Source of the DNA: Amycolatopsis orientalis DSM 40040 = KCTC 9412
Lineage (GTDB): Bacteria; Actinomycetota; Actinomycetes; Mycobacteriales; Pseudonocardiaceae
Direction: 5' to 3'
DNA length: 64,000 nt
NCBI RefSeq assembly: GCF_000478275.1
Contig: NZ_ASJB01000080.1
Span: forward strand, 1 to 64,000
In this document: one piece after another, positions 55,395 to 64,000 of the stretch
How positions within the stretch are numbered: position 1 is the first letter of the stretch
Layout: each line of letters begins with the position of its first letter
Translations under genes and position numbers: made by a program
Notes under the pieces: model-generated
The model's database searches: none
The model's input: only the letters and a program-made list of their open reading frames with translations
Told to the model about the DNA's origin: nothing

Positions 55395-58310
55395 ATGATG
55401 TGGCTTGCCACCCCCCGCCCGACCTCGGTTTCGGTCCGCGCCGGATCGACGGCACTCGTGGGCCGCGACGCCGAGGTCTCGGCGATCGTGAAGATCCTGC
55501 TGCGCCGTCCCGCCGCCGTGCTGATCGAAGGCGAACCCGGGATGGGCCGCAGCAGGCTGCTCGAAGAGCTGGCCGGACGCCGCGAGTTCGCGGCGGGCCG
55601 GGTGCTCACGGGTGCCTGCCAGCCGATGCGCGAACCGTTCCCGTTCGGGCCGGTGCTCGAAGCGCTGCGGTCGGCGGGTGACCGGCCGCTCGGCCCGCTC
55701 AGCCCGGTCGCCGGGGTACTGAGACCCTTGCTGCCCGAACTCGCGGAAAGCCTTCCACCCCAACCGGAACCCCTCGCCGACCCGTGCGCCGAACGGCATC
55801 GCCAGTTCCGCGCCGTCCGGGAACTCCTGATCGCCTGTGGGCCCGCGCTCGTCCTGATCGACGACCTTCAGTGGGCTGACGAAGGCACCCGTGACCTGAT
55901 GCGGTTCCTCGCCGCGACCATGCCCGCGGAACTGGCCGTCGTCGCGGCCTACCGGACCGGTTCGCCGTCGAGGCACGGCGGCGCGGGCATCCCGTTCCGC
56001 ACCCCGCCGAACGTCCAGACCGCCCGGGTGACACTGGGCCCGCTCGACGTCGAGGCCGTCGGGAAGCTGGCGGAGGAACTGCTGGACCTGCCGCGGGTTT
56101 CCGCGCCGTTCACCGCGAAAATCCACGAGAGCACGGCAGGGATCCCGTTCGTGGTCGAGGAGACCCTGCGGGCGCTGCGTGACGCCGCCGGGCGCCTGCC
56201 CATCGGCGAAGTGCTCTCCGACCGGCTCCTGGAAAGCCTCGAAGTCCCCATCTCCCTGCGCGAGGCCATCACCGAACGGCTCGAAGCACTCCCCGATCCC
56301 GCGGTCCGGCTGGCCCGCGCGGCGGCGGTGCTCGCCGTTCCGTCCGAACCCGCGGTGATCGGCGAACTCGCCTGCCTCACCGGCGACGCGCTCCGCTCGG
56401 CGCTTCTGTCCACTTTGGATGGCGGGGTGCTCGGCGAACTCGGGGGCGACCGCTACGGGTTCCGGCATCCCTTGGCCCGCAAGGCCGTCTACGACACGAT
56501 CAGCGGTCCGGAGCGGACCCTGCTGCATTCCCGGGCCATCCAGGTGCTCGCCTGCCAGCCGGTCCCGCCGCTGACCCTGCTGGCGAACCACTCCCGCGCG
56601 GCCGGACGGACCGAACAGTGGCGCCACTACGCCGAAGCGGCCGCCGACGAGGCCATCGCCCGCGGTGACACCTCACGCGCGATCGACCTGCTCCAGTCCG
56701 TCCTCGCCGAGGCGGGCCTGGACGAGGACGCCATCGCCCGCCTGGCCACGAAACTCAGTCAGGTCGCGCTGCGCGGGTTCCGCCCGGACGTCATCGAGAC
56801 ACTGGAGCGGATCCTCGAAGACCTCACCGACCTGCGCCCGAGCGTGCGCGGGACGATCCGGCTCAGCCTCGGGATGCTGCTGGTCCGCACGATCGGGCGA
56901 CTCGGCCGCGGCCGGGTCGAGGTGGAGAAGGCCATCACCGAACTGGTCGACGAGCCGGAACTCGCCGCACGCGGGATCAACCTGCTCGCCCAGCCGATCG
57001 ACGGGCTGACCCCGCTGTCCTGGCACGAGGTCTGGATGGAGCGTGCCCGCGAGGTCTTCGACCGGCTCGAAGACCCGGAACTGCGGCTGGCGCTCATCGG
57101 CGACCGGATCGCGACCCGGGCGCATATCGGCGACGGCTCGGCGTGGGCCGAGTTCCAGGACCTGCCCGATCAGGGCACCGGCGTCGCCGAACGCGTCCAG
57201 CTCGCGCGGCTGTGGTGCAACCTCGCCGACGCGCAATCCTGGGCCGGGCATCTGACCAGGGCGGAAAAGCTGGTCACGGAAGGGATCCGCCGCGCGACCG
57301 ACGCCGGCGCCCTCTACGCGGCCGGACTCGCGCAGGGCACCAGGGTCCGGCTGGACTGGGTGCGCGGCGACTGGTCCGGGCTCGCGGAGACCACCGAGCA
57401 GCTTCGCGACGCCTATCCGGACCTCGGCCCGATCGTCATGGAATCCTCGCTCGTCCTCGGCGGGCTGGCCGCCGTCCGCGGGGAATTCGCCGCCGCGCAA
57501 CGACATCTGGCCGCGGCGAGTGTGCACGCGCCGGAACACGGGCCCATCCCCGTCGTCCTTTCGGCGGCCGGGATCCTGATCCGGGTGCTCCTCGCGACGG
57601 ACGACGTCGAGGGGGCGTGCGCGACGGCCGACAACGCCGTCGCGGCGGCCCGGCGCAAGGGTGTCTGGGTGTGGGCGGCGGGCCTGGTCCCCGCCGCGGC
57701 CGAGGCCTACACGCGGGCCGGGCGATGGTCGGAGGCGGACGCCGTGGTCGAGGAATTCGCCCGCGGCGTCGACGGCAAGGACTCCCCGGTCTCCGAGGCC
57801 GCGCTGCTCGCCGGGCGGGCGATCCTGCTCGACGCGCGCGGCAAACACCCCGCCGCCGCAACGGTTTTCGACGAGGCCGCGGCGGGCTACGACGCGCTGC
57901 CGATGCCGTATCAGGCCATCGGCGCCCGGGAGCGGGCGGCGCTGTGCCGTCTCACCGCGGGCAACCGCAAGGCGATCGAGGACCTCGCGGCGACTGCGGA
58001 GGCCTACGAGCGGCTCGGCGCGACCCGGGACGCCGGACGATGCCGCCACCAGCTGCGGGAACACGGCGCGTGGGCGCCCTCGCAGCGTGGGCGGCGCGGC
58101 TACGGCCAGGAGCTTTCGCCCCGGGAACTGGAGGTGGCGAGGATGCTCTCCGACGGGCGCACGAACCGGGAGATAGCCGACGGGCTGTTCCTCTCCCCGC
58201 GCACGGTGGAGCAGCACGTCGCGAAGGTGCTGCGGAAACTCGGCGCGCGTTCGCGGACGGATGTGGCCCGCCGGATGTCGACGTACGCGCCCGCCGCGAG
58301 CGCTCGGTAG
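55395..58310 (+). CDS. LAL-type LuxR regulator with N-terminal AAA ATPase
   Basis: 971 residues from the ATG at 55395 (AGGAG upstream). Walker A at 46-53 reads GEPGMGRS, with Arg in place of the usual Lys; the Walker B-like segment is ALVLIDDLQWADEG. The middle 550 residues are helical TPR-like. The C-terminal LuxR HTH is LSPRELEVARMLSDGRTNRE, then LSPRTVEQHVAKVLRKLGAR. Large LAL regulators often activate secondary metabolism or sugar pathways. Its 3' end is followed by a family A palindrome. Confidence 0.92.
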   Translation: MMWLATPRPTSVSVRAGSTALVGRDAEVSAIVKILLRRPAAVLIEGEPGMGRSRLLEELAGRREFAAGRVLTGACQPMREPFPFGPVLEALRSAGDRPLGPLSPVAGVLRPLLPELAESLPPQPEPLADPCAERHRQFRAVRELLIACGPALVLIDDLQWADEGTRDLMRFLAATMPAELAVVAAYRTGSPSRHGGAGIPFRTPPNVQTARVTLGPLDVEAVGKLAEELLDLPRVSAPFTAKIHESTAGIPFVVEETLRALRDAAGRLPIGEVLSDRLLESLEVPISLREAITERLEALPDPAVRLARAAAVLAVPSEPAVIGELACLTGDALRSALLSTLDGGVLGELGGDRYGFRHPLARKAVYDTISGPERTLLHSRAIQVLACQPVPPLTLLANHSRAAGRTEQWRHYAEAAADEAIARGDTSRAIDLLQSVLAEAGLDEDAIARLATKLSQVALRGFRPDVIETLERILEDLTDLRPSVRGTIRLSLGMLLVRTIGRLGRGRVEVEKAITELVDEPELAARGINLLAQPIDGLTPLSWHEVWMERAREVFDRLEDPELRLALIGDRIATRAHIGDGSAWAEFQDLPDQGTGVAERVQLARLWCNLADAQSWAGHLTRAEKLVTEGIRRATDAGALYAAGLAQGTRVRLDWVRGDWSGLAETTEQLRDAYPDLGPIVMESSLVLGGLAAVRGEFAAAQRHLAAASVHAPEHGPIPVVLSAAGILIRVLLATDDVEGACATADNAVAAARRKGVWVWAAGLVPAAAEAYTRAGRWSEADAVVEEFARGVDGKDSPVSEAALLAGRAILLDARGKHPAAATVFDEAAAGYDALPMPYQAIGARERAALCRLTAGNRKAIEDLAATAEAYERLGATRDAGRCRHQLREHGAWAPSQRGRRGYGQELSPRELEVARMLSDGRTNREIADGLFLSPRTVEQHVAKVLRKLGARSRTDVARRMSTYAPAASAR

Positions 58311-58340
58311 GCGATCGGGCCCCGGTTCTGCCAAGGTCGG

Positions 58341-58390
58341 GTCTCGTGAGTGGTAATGACGGTTAGAACCGTCATTACCACTCACGAGAC
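58341..58390. repeat. Palindromic repeat A, copy 4
   Basis: Perfect 24-nt arms around an AG centre, 30 bp after the LuxR gene stop. Arms identical to copy 1. The remainder of the 281-bp gap to 58592 is an A/T-richer stretch that presumably holds the ESX operon promoter. Confidence 0.9.
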
Positions 58391-58591
58391 GTGACCATTT
58401 TTCCTTTAGGGGCAAGAAAATTGCCCGATCGGGCACTGTGATCCATTCCATCGGCTTCACCGGTGTTCGTATGGTTCCGTACAGTCATGCGCTGTGCTAG
58501 TTTGTTTTCGCCATTAACAAAGTCGGCGCTCTTCATGCAGGTCAGCCGATCGGGACGGGGTCGCACCCCCGCGAGGGAGTAGCGCAGAAGC

Positions 58592-59446
58592 ATGGCCGAA
58601 CGAGCCGATTTCGCGCTGGGGACGGTCGAGGCGACGGTGGTCGGGCAGGCGCTGGGCGTCGATGTCCGATTGTTTCCTTTGCGCGTCCGCAACACTTCGA
58701 TCGATCCGGAGCGGTACACCGCGGTCATCCAGAAGGTCTACACCGATCTCGAACAGCGCCGCCTGTCGATCAACGGCGAGCTGAACCCCGCCATCCGCAC
58801 CGCGTTCGCGCTGCTCGCGAACCACCGGATCACCGTTTCGGTCAACGGCATCGACGGCCTCGGCCAGGACATCGCGGTCCTCACCATCACCGACGGCGCG
58901 CAGGCGCTCGGCATCACCCAGGCGCACGGGGACGACCTCCTGCAGTTCGCGCTTTTCGCGGACGAGGAACTGGTCGAGGTGCTCGCCGGTGTCCTGCCCC
59001 GGATGCCCGCCGCGTCGACCGGCCGCCGCACCCTCGTGCAGAAGGAGGAGCGCGCCGTCTCCGCGATGACCGCCCGCCGTCAGGCCGAGGCGGAATTCGA
59101 CGAGGAGGAGACCGACGCGTTCGGCAACCTTCAATTCACCGGCGTCGTCCGCGCGCGGCCGGAGCCGGCGGAACGGTCGCGCGGCGAGGAAAGCGACGTG
59201 GCGGTCCTGGAGCGGGTGCTGTCCGGGAAACGTCTCGGCGGCGGGCACATCATCGTGAGCGGGATCGGCCGCCGCGGCGAACGGCTCCGGTCGACGCCGC
59301 TGAGCTGGCTCGACACCGAAGACGGCCGGTACCTGGTCTGGACCGAGACCGACGAGACCTCCGGCGCGGTGATCGGGCATTACGACCCGGCCAGCCGGTC
59401 CGGGGTGGCGAACGCCATCCGGGACGCCATCGCGGACATCTACTGA
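58592..59446 (+). CDS. ESX secretion-associated protein EspG (set 2)
   Basis: 284 residues, from an ATG with GAGGGAG before it. EspG features: FALGTVEATVVGQALGVDVR, RRLSINGELNPAIRTAFALL and the C-terminal RLRSTPLSWLDTEDGRYLVW. It is first in an operon with a helical protein, a PPE-like substrate, an EspC-like protein, a YbaB-like protein and an effector-like protein. As chaperone it should bind the PPE-like protein (60092). Confidence 0.85.
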   Translation: MAERADFALGTVEATVVGQALGVDVRLFPLRVRNTSIDPERYTAVIQKVYTDLEQRRLSINGELNPAIRTAFALLANHRITVSVNGIDGLGQDIAVLTITDGAQALGITQAHGDDLLQFALFADEELVEVLAGVLPRMPAASTGRRTLVQKEERAVSAMTARRQAEAEFDEEETDAFGNLQFTGVVRARPEPAERSRGEESDVAVLERVLSGKRLGGGHIIVSGIGRRGERLRSTPLSWLDTEDGRYLVWTETDETSGAVIGHYDPASRSGVANAIRDAIADIY

Positions 59447-59475
59447 CCTGCTGAATCCGGCGAGAGGATCCACTG

Positions 59476-59907
59476 GTGACCGAGGAAGCACAACCGGTCC
59501 AAGCGAAGCTGGCCGACGCCATGCCGATGAAGGCGGCGACCCGGATCGGGCTGGAAGGCACGCGGCTGCGGCAAATGGCGAAGCAGGGCAGCTTCGCCGT
59601 CGACGAAAGCACCGGCGAGGAGATGATCCGCTCCCTCCAGGGCGTGATCGACAGCCTCGAAGAACGCTGGAGCGCGCTGACCAAGCTGCAGCAGTCGCCG
59701 CCGATGAGCAACACCGCCACCGCGCGCTGGGTGTCCGGGCATATGCAGGGCACCGCGACCGACGCACAGGGCCTGCTCACCCAGCTGCAGGCGGCCCGTG
59801 CCGAATTCCCGGCCTACGTCGAGGCGATCGAACTCGCCAAGCGGAACTACCGGGAGCGGGACGAAGAGAACCAGCGCACTTTGAAGCGGATCGACACTGA
59901 GATCTAA
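59476..59907 (+). CDS. Helical ESX-associated protein (set 2)
   Basis: 143 residues from a GTG. All-helical, with AATRIGLEGTRLRQMAKQGS, GVIDSLEERWSALTKLQQSP and a charged last helix RNYRERDEENQRTL. It lies between EspG and the PPE-like gene, as does the protein at 42475 in set 1 apart from orientation of EspG, so they are likely functional equivalents. No exact family recognised. Confidence 0.65.
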   Translation: MTEEAQPVQAKLADAMPMKAATRIGLEGTRLRQMAKQGSFAVDESTGEEMIRSLQGVIDSLEERWSALTKLQQSPPMSNTATARWVSGHMQGTATDAQGLLTQLQAARAEFPAYVEAIELAKRNYRERDEENQRTLKRIDTEI

Positions 59908-60078
59908 GTGGCTGTCAGCGGAGCAGTAGACGTGCATCGAAGCAACCAGGCACCCGAACCCGCCGCGGCCGAAGGCCCCGCTATCGCGGTGGCAGGGCGC
60001 CCTGCCCGTCATCGTGACGTGAATGACCAGGCCAGCGCCCTGCCGACGCCGATCGCGGACGCGGGTTCGCCAGATTGA
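59908..60078 (+). CDS. Possible 56-residue ORF in the ESX operon
   Basis: A GTG directly after the stop of the preceding gene opens a frame (VAVSGAVDVHRSNQAPEPAA) that ends 14 bp before the next gene, so it exactly fills the gap. Low complexity with Ala/Pro/Arg and no recognised family. No strong ribosome site of its own; translational coupling is possible. It may be non-coding leader. Confidence 0.3.
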   Translation: MAVSGAVDVHRSNQAPEPAAAEGPAIAVAGRPARHRDVNDQASALPTPIADAGSPD

Positions 60079-60091
60079 AGAGGAGAGACCC

Positions 60092-62101
60092 GTGACCGAC
60101 TCCACGGAAAAGACCACGAAGGTCTCCGATCCCGCCTCCAAGGAGTACGACCCGGACAGCCCGTTCTACGACGTCACGGCCGACTCGTCGTCCCCGTACT
60201 ACGTCGGGCCGCTGGCGGACAAGGCCGCGTCCGGTGACGAGATCCGGGCCGGTGCGGCCGCGGGGACCGATCTCCTGTTCAACCTCCTCGGCTGGGGCGA
60301 CACCGCGCTCAACGGCTTCAAGGACAAGTTCACCCAGCAGATGTACGAGAAGCAGCTGGAGAACGCGCGGCAGGGCCTCGACAAGGACCTCGAGATCCGC
60401 AATCCCGGCCAGCCGCCGTCCACGGTCTGGGGCAACGCCACCCACGAGCAGATGCAGGCAGCGATCGCGGACAACGCGGATTCGGCCGCGGTGGCCGAGA
60501 CCTCCGAGGAATGGGTCCGGGTCGGCAACGACCTGGCGATGCACCAGCGCAACCTGGCGAAGGCGATCAACGCGAGCACGGCCAACTGGCAGGGCGAAGG
60601 CGGCGACGCGGCCCGCGAGCACCTCGCCGGTGTCGGCAAATGGCTCGGCTCGACCGCGAACGGCGCGACGCTGACCGGACGGCAGCAGCAGATCCACTCG
60701 CAGACCCTGAACGAGACGCAGAAGCAGATGGCGGCGAATCCGCCGGTGGCGTTCAGCGTGCAGGAGGCCAACGCCAACCTGCAGACGATCACCGACCCGC
60801 AGCAGTACATGTCGCAGCTCGGGAAGGACCTCGAGACCTTCAAGAAGCAGCAGGACGCGCGCGACCGCGCCGCCCAGGTGATGACCCAGTTCGACAGCAC
60901 GGTCGGCTCGGCGATCGCCACCCCGGCGTTCCCGCCGCCGCCGAAGCTCCCGACGGCGCAGGCGACCAGGCAACTGGCGGGTTCGCCCGCCGGCGGTGGC
61001 GCGGGCTCGCCCGACCACCTGCTGCGCAACCCCGACGCGCTCCAAAATCCCGACGGGACACAGCGGCCCAGCCCGTTCAACGTGGGCTCGAACGGCGGGG
61101 GCTCGAACGGCGCGGGCCCGGACGGCATCGCCGCTTCGATGGACGGGACGCCGCAGGGCGGGTCCGGCGGTCCCGGCGGCGTGTCGCCGTTCAACTCGCC
61201 GAACGGTCCTTCCGGCGGTCCCGACGGCGGCATCCCGGGCAGCGGAATGCCCGGCAGCGGCGGTCCCGGTTCGCACCAGACCATGCCCGATATCCGCATC
61301 CCGGACGGTCCAGGCGGTGGCGAGAGCTACCGTCCCGCGGCGACGGCGGGCCCCAACCTGCCGAACCTGCCCAAGATCGACGACGGGACGCACACCACGG
61401 GCTGGACCCCGCCGAGCCCGCAGTCGTTCAACCCGCCTCCGGTGCAGATGCCGACCATCCCGGACGGCGGCCCGCGGCCCGGCGGTGGCCTGCCGTACAC
61501 CCCGCCGAACATCACGCCGCCGAACATCCCCATCCCGAACCGGCCCACCGGCGGACCGGGACCGGTCATGCCGAAGATCCCGCCGATCGGGAACACCGGG
61601 GGCTTCAGCGACAACATCGGCCGCAGGCTCGGTGGTCCGCCGCCGATCCCGGAGGGCGGCTCGTTCAAGGGCACGCCGTACAACCCGCCCAAGCTCGGCA
61701 TGCCGAACCTCCCGGGCGGCGGCAGCGGTGGTGGCGTCGGCGGTGGCGGCGTCGGCGGGATCGGTGGCGGCGGTACCGGTGCGGGTGGCGCGGGTGCCGG
61801 TGGCCTCGGTGGCGCCGGCCGTTCGACCGGCTCACTCGGGATGGGCGGTGCCGCGGGGGCGATGGACGCCGAAGCGGCCGCGTCCAGGGCGGCGGGCTCC
61901 GGTTCCGGCAAGGCCGGCACCCCCGGTGCCATGGGCCCGATGGGCGGCGGCATGGCGCCCGGCGGCAAGGGACAGGGGCAAGAGGACAAGGAACACAAGG
62001 TCGCCGACTACGTCGAATCCGACGACCCGTCCTTCTTCGCCGCCGATGAGATCGTGGCCCCGCCGGTGATCGGCGACTGGAAGAACAAGGACTGGAAGTG
62101 A
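60092..62101 (+). CDS. PPE-like type VII secretion substrate with long Gly/Pro-rich tail (set 2)
   Basis: 669 residues from the GTG at 60092 (GAGGAGAG before it). The N-terminal 300 residues are helical with a WxG turn (ASTANWQGEGGDAAREHLAG). From residue about 300 the chain is disordered, first Gly/Ser then Pro-rich, then a Gly-rich block (residues 545-600). It ends KVADYVESDDPSFF... with PPVIGD, the same terminal motif as the set 1 PPE-like protein. Probably exported or surface-exposed. Confidence 0.82.
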   Translation: MTDSTEKTTKVSDPASKEYDPDSPFYDVTADSSSPYYVGPLADKAASGDEIRAGAAAGTDLLFNLLGWGDTALNGFKDKFTQQMYEKQLENARQGLDKDLEIRNPGQPPSTVWGNATHEQMQAAIADNADSAAVAETSEEWVRVGNDLAMHQRNLAKAINASTANWQGEGGDAAREHLAGVGKWLGSTANGATLTGRQQQIHSQTLNETQKQMAANPPVAFSVQEANANLQTITDPQQYMSQLGKDLETFKKQQDARDRAAQVMTQFDSTVGSAIATPAFPPPPKLPTAQATRQLAGSPAGGGAGSPDHLLRNPDALQNPDGTQRPSPFNVGSNGGGSNGAGPDGIAASMDGTPQGGSGGPGGVSPFNSPNGPSGGPDGGIPGSGMPGSGGPGSHQTMPDIRIPDGPGGGESYRPAATAGPNLPNLPKIDDGTHTTGWTPPSPQSFNPPPVQMPTIPDGGPRPGGGLPYTPPNITPPNIPIPNRPTGGPGPVMPKIPPIGNTGGFSDNIGRRLGGPPPIPEGGSFKGTPYNPPKLGMPNLPGGGSGGGVGGGGVGGIGGGGTGAGGAGAGGLGGAGRSTGSLGMGGAAGAMDAEAAASRAAGSGSGKAGTPGAMGPMGGGMAPGGKGQGQEDKEHKVADYVESDDPSFFAADEIVAPPVIGDWKNKDWK

Positions 62102-62427
62102 CGGCTTCGTTCGAGGTCGATCCCGACGACCTGACCGCGCACGCGAGCCATCTCGAAGGGCTCGTGGACCGGCTGAACACCGCGCACGGCGCCACGGGTT
62201 CGGCGATGTCGGCGGACGCGTACGGTCTGCTGTGCGCGTTCCTGCCGCCGATCGTCAACCCGACCGGCGAACGCGCGGCCGAGGCGATCAAGGCGGCCGC
62301 GGAAGGGATCCAGACGACGGCGGACAACATCCGCACCGCCGCGAAGTCCTATGTGGACGGTGACACGACCAACGCGGAACCGTTCCAGGCGGACTTCAAG
62401 GCATTGGACATCGGAGGAAAGCAGTGA
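62098..62427 (+). CDS. ESX-1 EspC-like/WXG100-type small protein
   Basis: 109 residues from a GTG that overlaps the PPE-like stop. FEVDPDDLTAHASHLEGLVD is the first helix, followed by a turn and SADAYGLLCAFLPPIVNPTG, then a second long helix (AEAIKAAAEGIQTTADNIRT). This matches the EspC/DUF2580 group, small hairpin proteins secreted with ESX substrates. It overlaps the next gene by 4 bp. Confidence 0.82.
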   Translation: MTASFEVDPDDLTAHASHLEGLVDRLNTAHGATGSAMSADAYGLLCAFLPPIVNPTGERAAEAIKAAAEGIQTTADNIRTAAKSYVDGDTTNAEPFQADFKALDIGGKQ

Positions 62428-62945
62428 CCGGCGCGAACGGGCTCGGGGAGCTCATGCGGGACCCCGACGAGGCTCAGCGCAAGCTGGACCAATGGGCCGA
62501 GGGGCTGCAGAACAAGGCCGAACGGTACGCGGCCGCCCAGGAGCGGACGGAGCAGCTGCGACTGACCGCGTCCAGCCAGGACGGTGCCGTCAAGGTCACC
62601 GTCGGCGCGGACGGTGGCGTGACCGACCTCGAATTCGGTGGCAAGGCCAGGACGTACCCGCTGGCGGAGCTGTCCCGGCAGATCCTCCAGACCATGCACC
62701 AGGCGCAGGCCGGGATCGCGAACCAGGTCGCCGAGGTCATGCAGGAAACGCTCGGCGACGAGGACCAGGAGACCCGGTCGCTGATGATCGGCACCCTGCG
62801 CAGCCGCTTCCCCGAGATCGAAGAGGAAGAGCCGCCGGCGAGCACTCCGCCGCCGTCGTCGTCCACCGACGCCCCGCCACCGCCGCACACTCCTCGCGAG
62901 AAGCGCCACGAAGCCCCCGAGGACGAGGGCAATTCGCCCTGGTGA
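62424..62945 (+). CDS. YbaB/EbfC-like protein of the ESX operon
   Basis: 173 residues from a GTG. The N-terminal 110 residues resemble the YbaB nucleoid-associated fold: a first long helix (RDPDEAQRKLDQWAEGLQNK), strands KVTVGADGGVTDLEFGG and a closing helix (LSRQILQTMHQAQAGIANQV). A Pro/Glu-rich tail of about 40 residues follows. YbaB-like proteins often occur in actinobacterial ESX operons, where they may act on secretion rather than DNA. Confidence 0.8.
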   Translation: MTGANGLGELMRDPDEAQRKLDQWAEGLQNKAERYAAAQERTEQLRLTASSQDGAVKVTVGADGGVTDLEFGGKARTYPLAELSRQILQTMHQAQAGIANQVAEVMQETLGDEDQETRSLMIGTLRSRFPEIEEEEPPASTPPPSSSTDAPPPPHTPREKRHEAPEDEGNSPW

Positions 62946-62979
62946 GTCCGTCGTCCCTGAATCGCGAAGAAGGTCCTTG

Positions 62980-64000
62980 TGGGTAACCCGCTGGTCGCCG
63001 AGGTAAAAGACTCGACGAAGGCGTACACCGGCTCGTCATTGCTGGAGTCGGCGTTCGATCTGAAATCGGCCATCGAAAGCGGCGACTGGGCGTCGGTGGC
63101 GCTGGGCGCGGTCGGGACCGCGCTCGACGCGTTGTCGATGGCGATGGACCCCTTCGGCGCGATCCTCGCGAACGGCGTCGGCTGGCTGATGGAGCACGTC
63201 GGCCCGCTCAAGGAGGCGCTCGACGCGCTCACCGGCAACGCCGACGAGATCGCCGCGAACGCCGAGACCTGGAAGAACATCGCGACCGAACTCGGCGAGG
63301 TCGGCGCGGATCTGGCCGGGATGGTCTCCGCCGACCTGCAGAGCTGGACCGGTGTCGCGGCCGACTCCTACCGCGGCCGGGCCAAGGACACGGTCACGCT
63401 GCTGGACGCGGCGAAGGCGGGTTGTGAAGGCGCCTCCAGCGGAGTGAAGACGGCGGGCGAGGTCGTCGCCGCCGTACGCGCGCTGGTGCGCGACATCATC
63501 GCCGAGCTGATCGGGCACATGATCAGCTGGGCGCTGCAGGTGCTGTTCACCCTCGGCATCGGGCTGACCTGGGTGGTCCCGCAGGTGGTCAACGCCGTGG
63601 CGAAGACCGCGAGCAAGATCGCGAACCTGACGAAGAAGACGGTCAAGGCGCTGCAGGCGCTGATGCCGCTGCTGAAGCGGGCGGACGACCTGTTCGCCGA
63701 CGCCGCCAAGGCGCTGAAGAAACTGCAGCCGGGCAAGGGCGCGCCCTCGCCCAAGCCGAACAAGCTGGACGAAGGCACCACGCCGAAGGGCGGCCCCGAC
63801 GGTCCGAAGGGCGGCGGTGACGGCACGACACCGTCCGGCTCGCCGCCGCCGAAACACGATCCGCCGCCGCCCCCGCCGAAGTCGGATCCGCCGCCACCGC
63901 CGAAGAACGAGACACCGGACGGATCGACCACGCCGTCGGGCTCGCCGCCCCCGCCGCCCAAGGACCGCGGCGCCCCGAAAGCCGAGGGCGACAACCGGAT
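62980..64000 (+). CDS. WXG-type long ESX effector or toxin-like protein, partial (3' cut by window)
   Basis: At least 340 residues from the GTG at 62980; the frame is open to the window end. Residues 1-170 are helical with a WxG-like turn in LQSWTGVAADSYRGRAKDTV. A hydrophobic stretch (ISWALQVLFTLGIGLTWVVP) follows, and then a Pro/Lys/Gly-rich linker of about 100 residues. This is the usual layout of LXG/WXG polymorphic toxins, whose C-terminal toxic domain would lie beyond the window. An immunity gene would be expected next. Confidence 0.75.

Noticed and set aside
60199..61299. 366-codon - strand frame in the PPE-like gene
   Set aside because: Mirror of the Gly/Pro-rich repeats; low-complexity antisense artefact.

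Overview
The window comes from a high-GC actinomycete of the Pseudonocardiales, most likely Amycolatopsis or a close relative. This rests on the overall G+C and codon bias, on a WhiB3/WhiD-type WhiB protein, an SsgA-like protein, a SigF/UsfX-type sigma pair and two ESX (type VII secretion) gene sets with EspG and PPE-like proteins, and on strict GTG/ATG starts with ATGA/GTGA overlaps. The genus is an inference; no rRNA gene is present.

Layout. 1-9 kb: a PadR regulator with a dienoyl-CoA reductase-like flavoenzyme, prephenate dehydrogenase (tyrA), a small MT0933-type protein, a TauD-like dioxygenase, a 112-residue orphan behind a perfect LexA box, two membrane proteins and an SRPBCC protein. 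9-13.4 kb: a CHAT (caspase-like) TPR protein in an operon with a sigma factor and a beta-sandwich protein, preceded by a 55-residue Pro/Thr-rich peptide gene with its own terminator. 13.4-21 kb: accessory regulators, oxidoreductase and an ABC exporter with regulators. 21-24 kb: a general stress/partner-switching block (STAS antagonist, WhiB, RsbW/UsfX, SigF, a second HATPase). 24-30.9 kb: ordinary metabolic genes and a TPR array protein.

30.9-35.3 kb is a restriction-modification island: Vsr mismatch endonuclease, a C5-cytosine methyltransferase, a NaeI-family type IIE restriction endonuclease (catalytic positions L43/E70/D86/D95/K97 preserved) and two HNH nucleases. The methyltransferase tail and both HNH proteins seem to carry the same small winged-helix-like module. 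The island abuts an array of five tRNA genes plus one degenerate tRNA on the + strand, next to two canonical tRNAs on the - strand (36.6-36.8 kb), so this is a probable insertion hot spot. No integrase is visible.

36.9-58.3 kb: an MprF-like membrane protein, acetoacetyl-CoA synthetase, the first ESX set (EspG, PPE-like, helical partner), HisC/Pat aminotransferase, TauE, GNAT, GntR, methyltransferase, FBP-domain protein, adenylate/guanylate cyclase, KAS III, Lrp, MFS, SsgA-like, a secreted S1 protease and a large LuxR-ATPase. 58.6-64 kb: the second ESX set, ending in a long secreted-effector-like protein cut by the window edge.

A striking cross-cutting pattern is the set of long, nearly perfect palindromes that close transcription units. 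Four are copies of one 48-52 bp family (9054, 44813, 47139, 58341), one of them with compensated arm changes. Another (48118) has the same architecture but unrelated sequence. A second repeat family occurs at 3705 and 14191. Convergent gene pairs either carry such a hairpin or overlap/abut directly.
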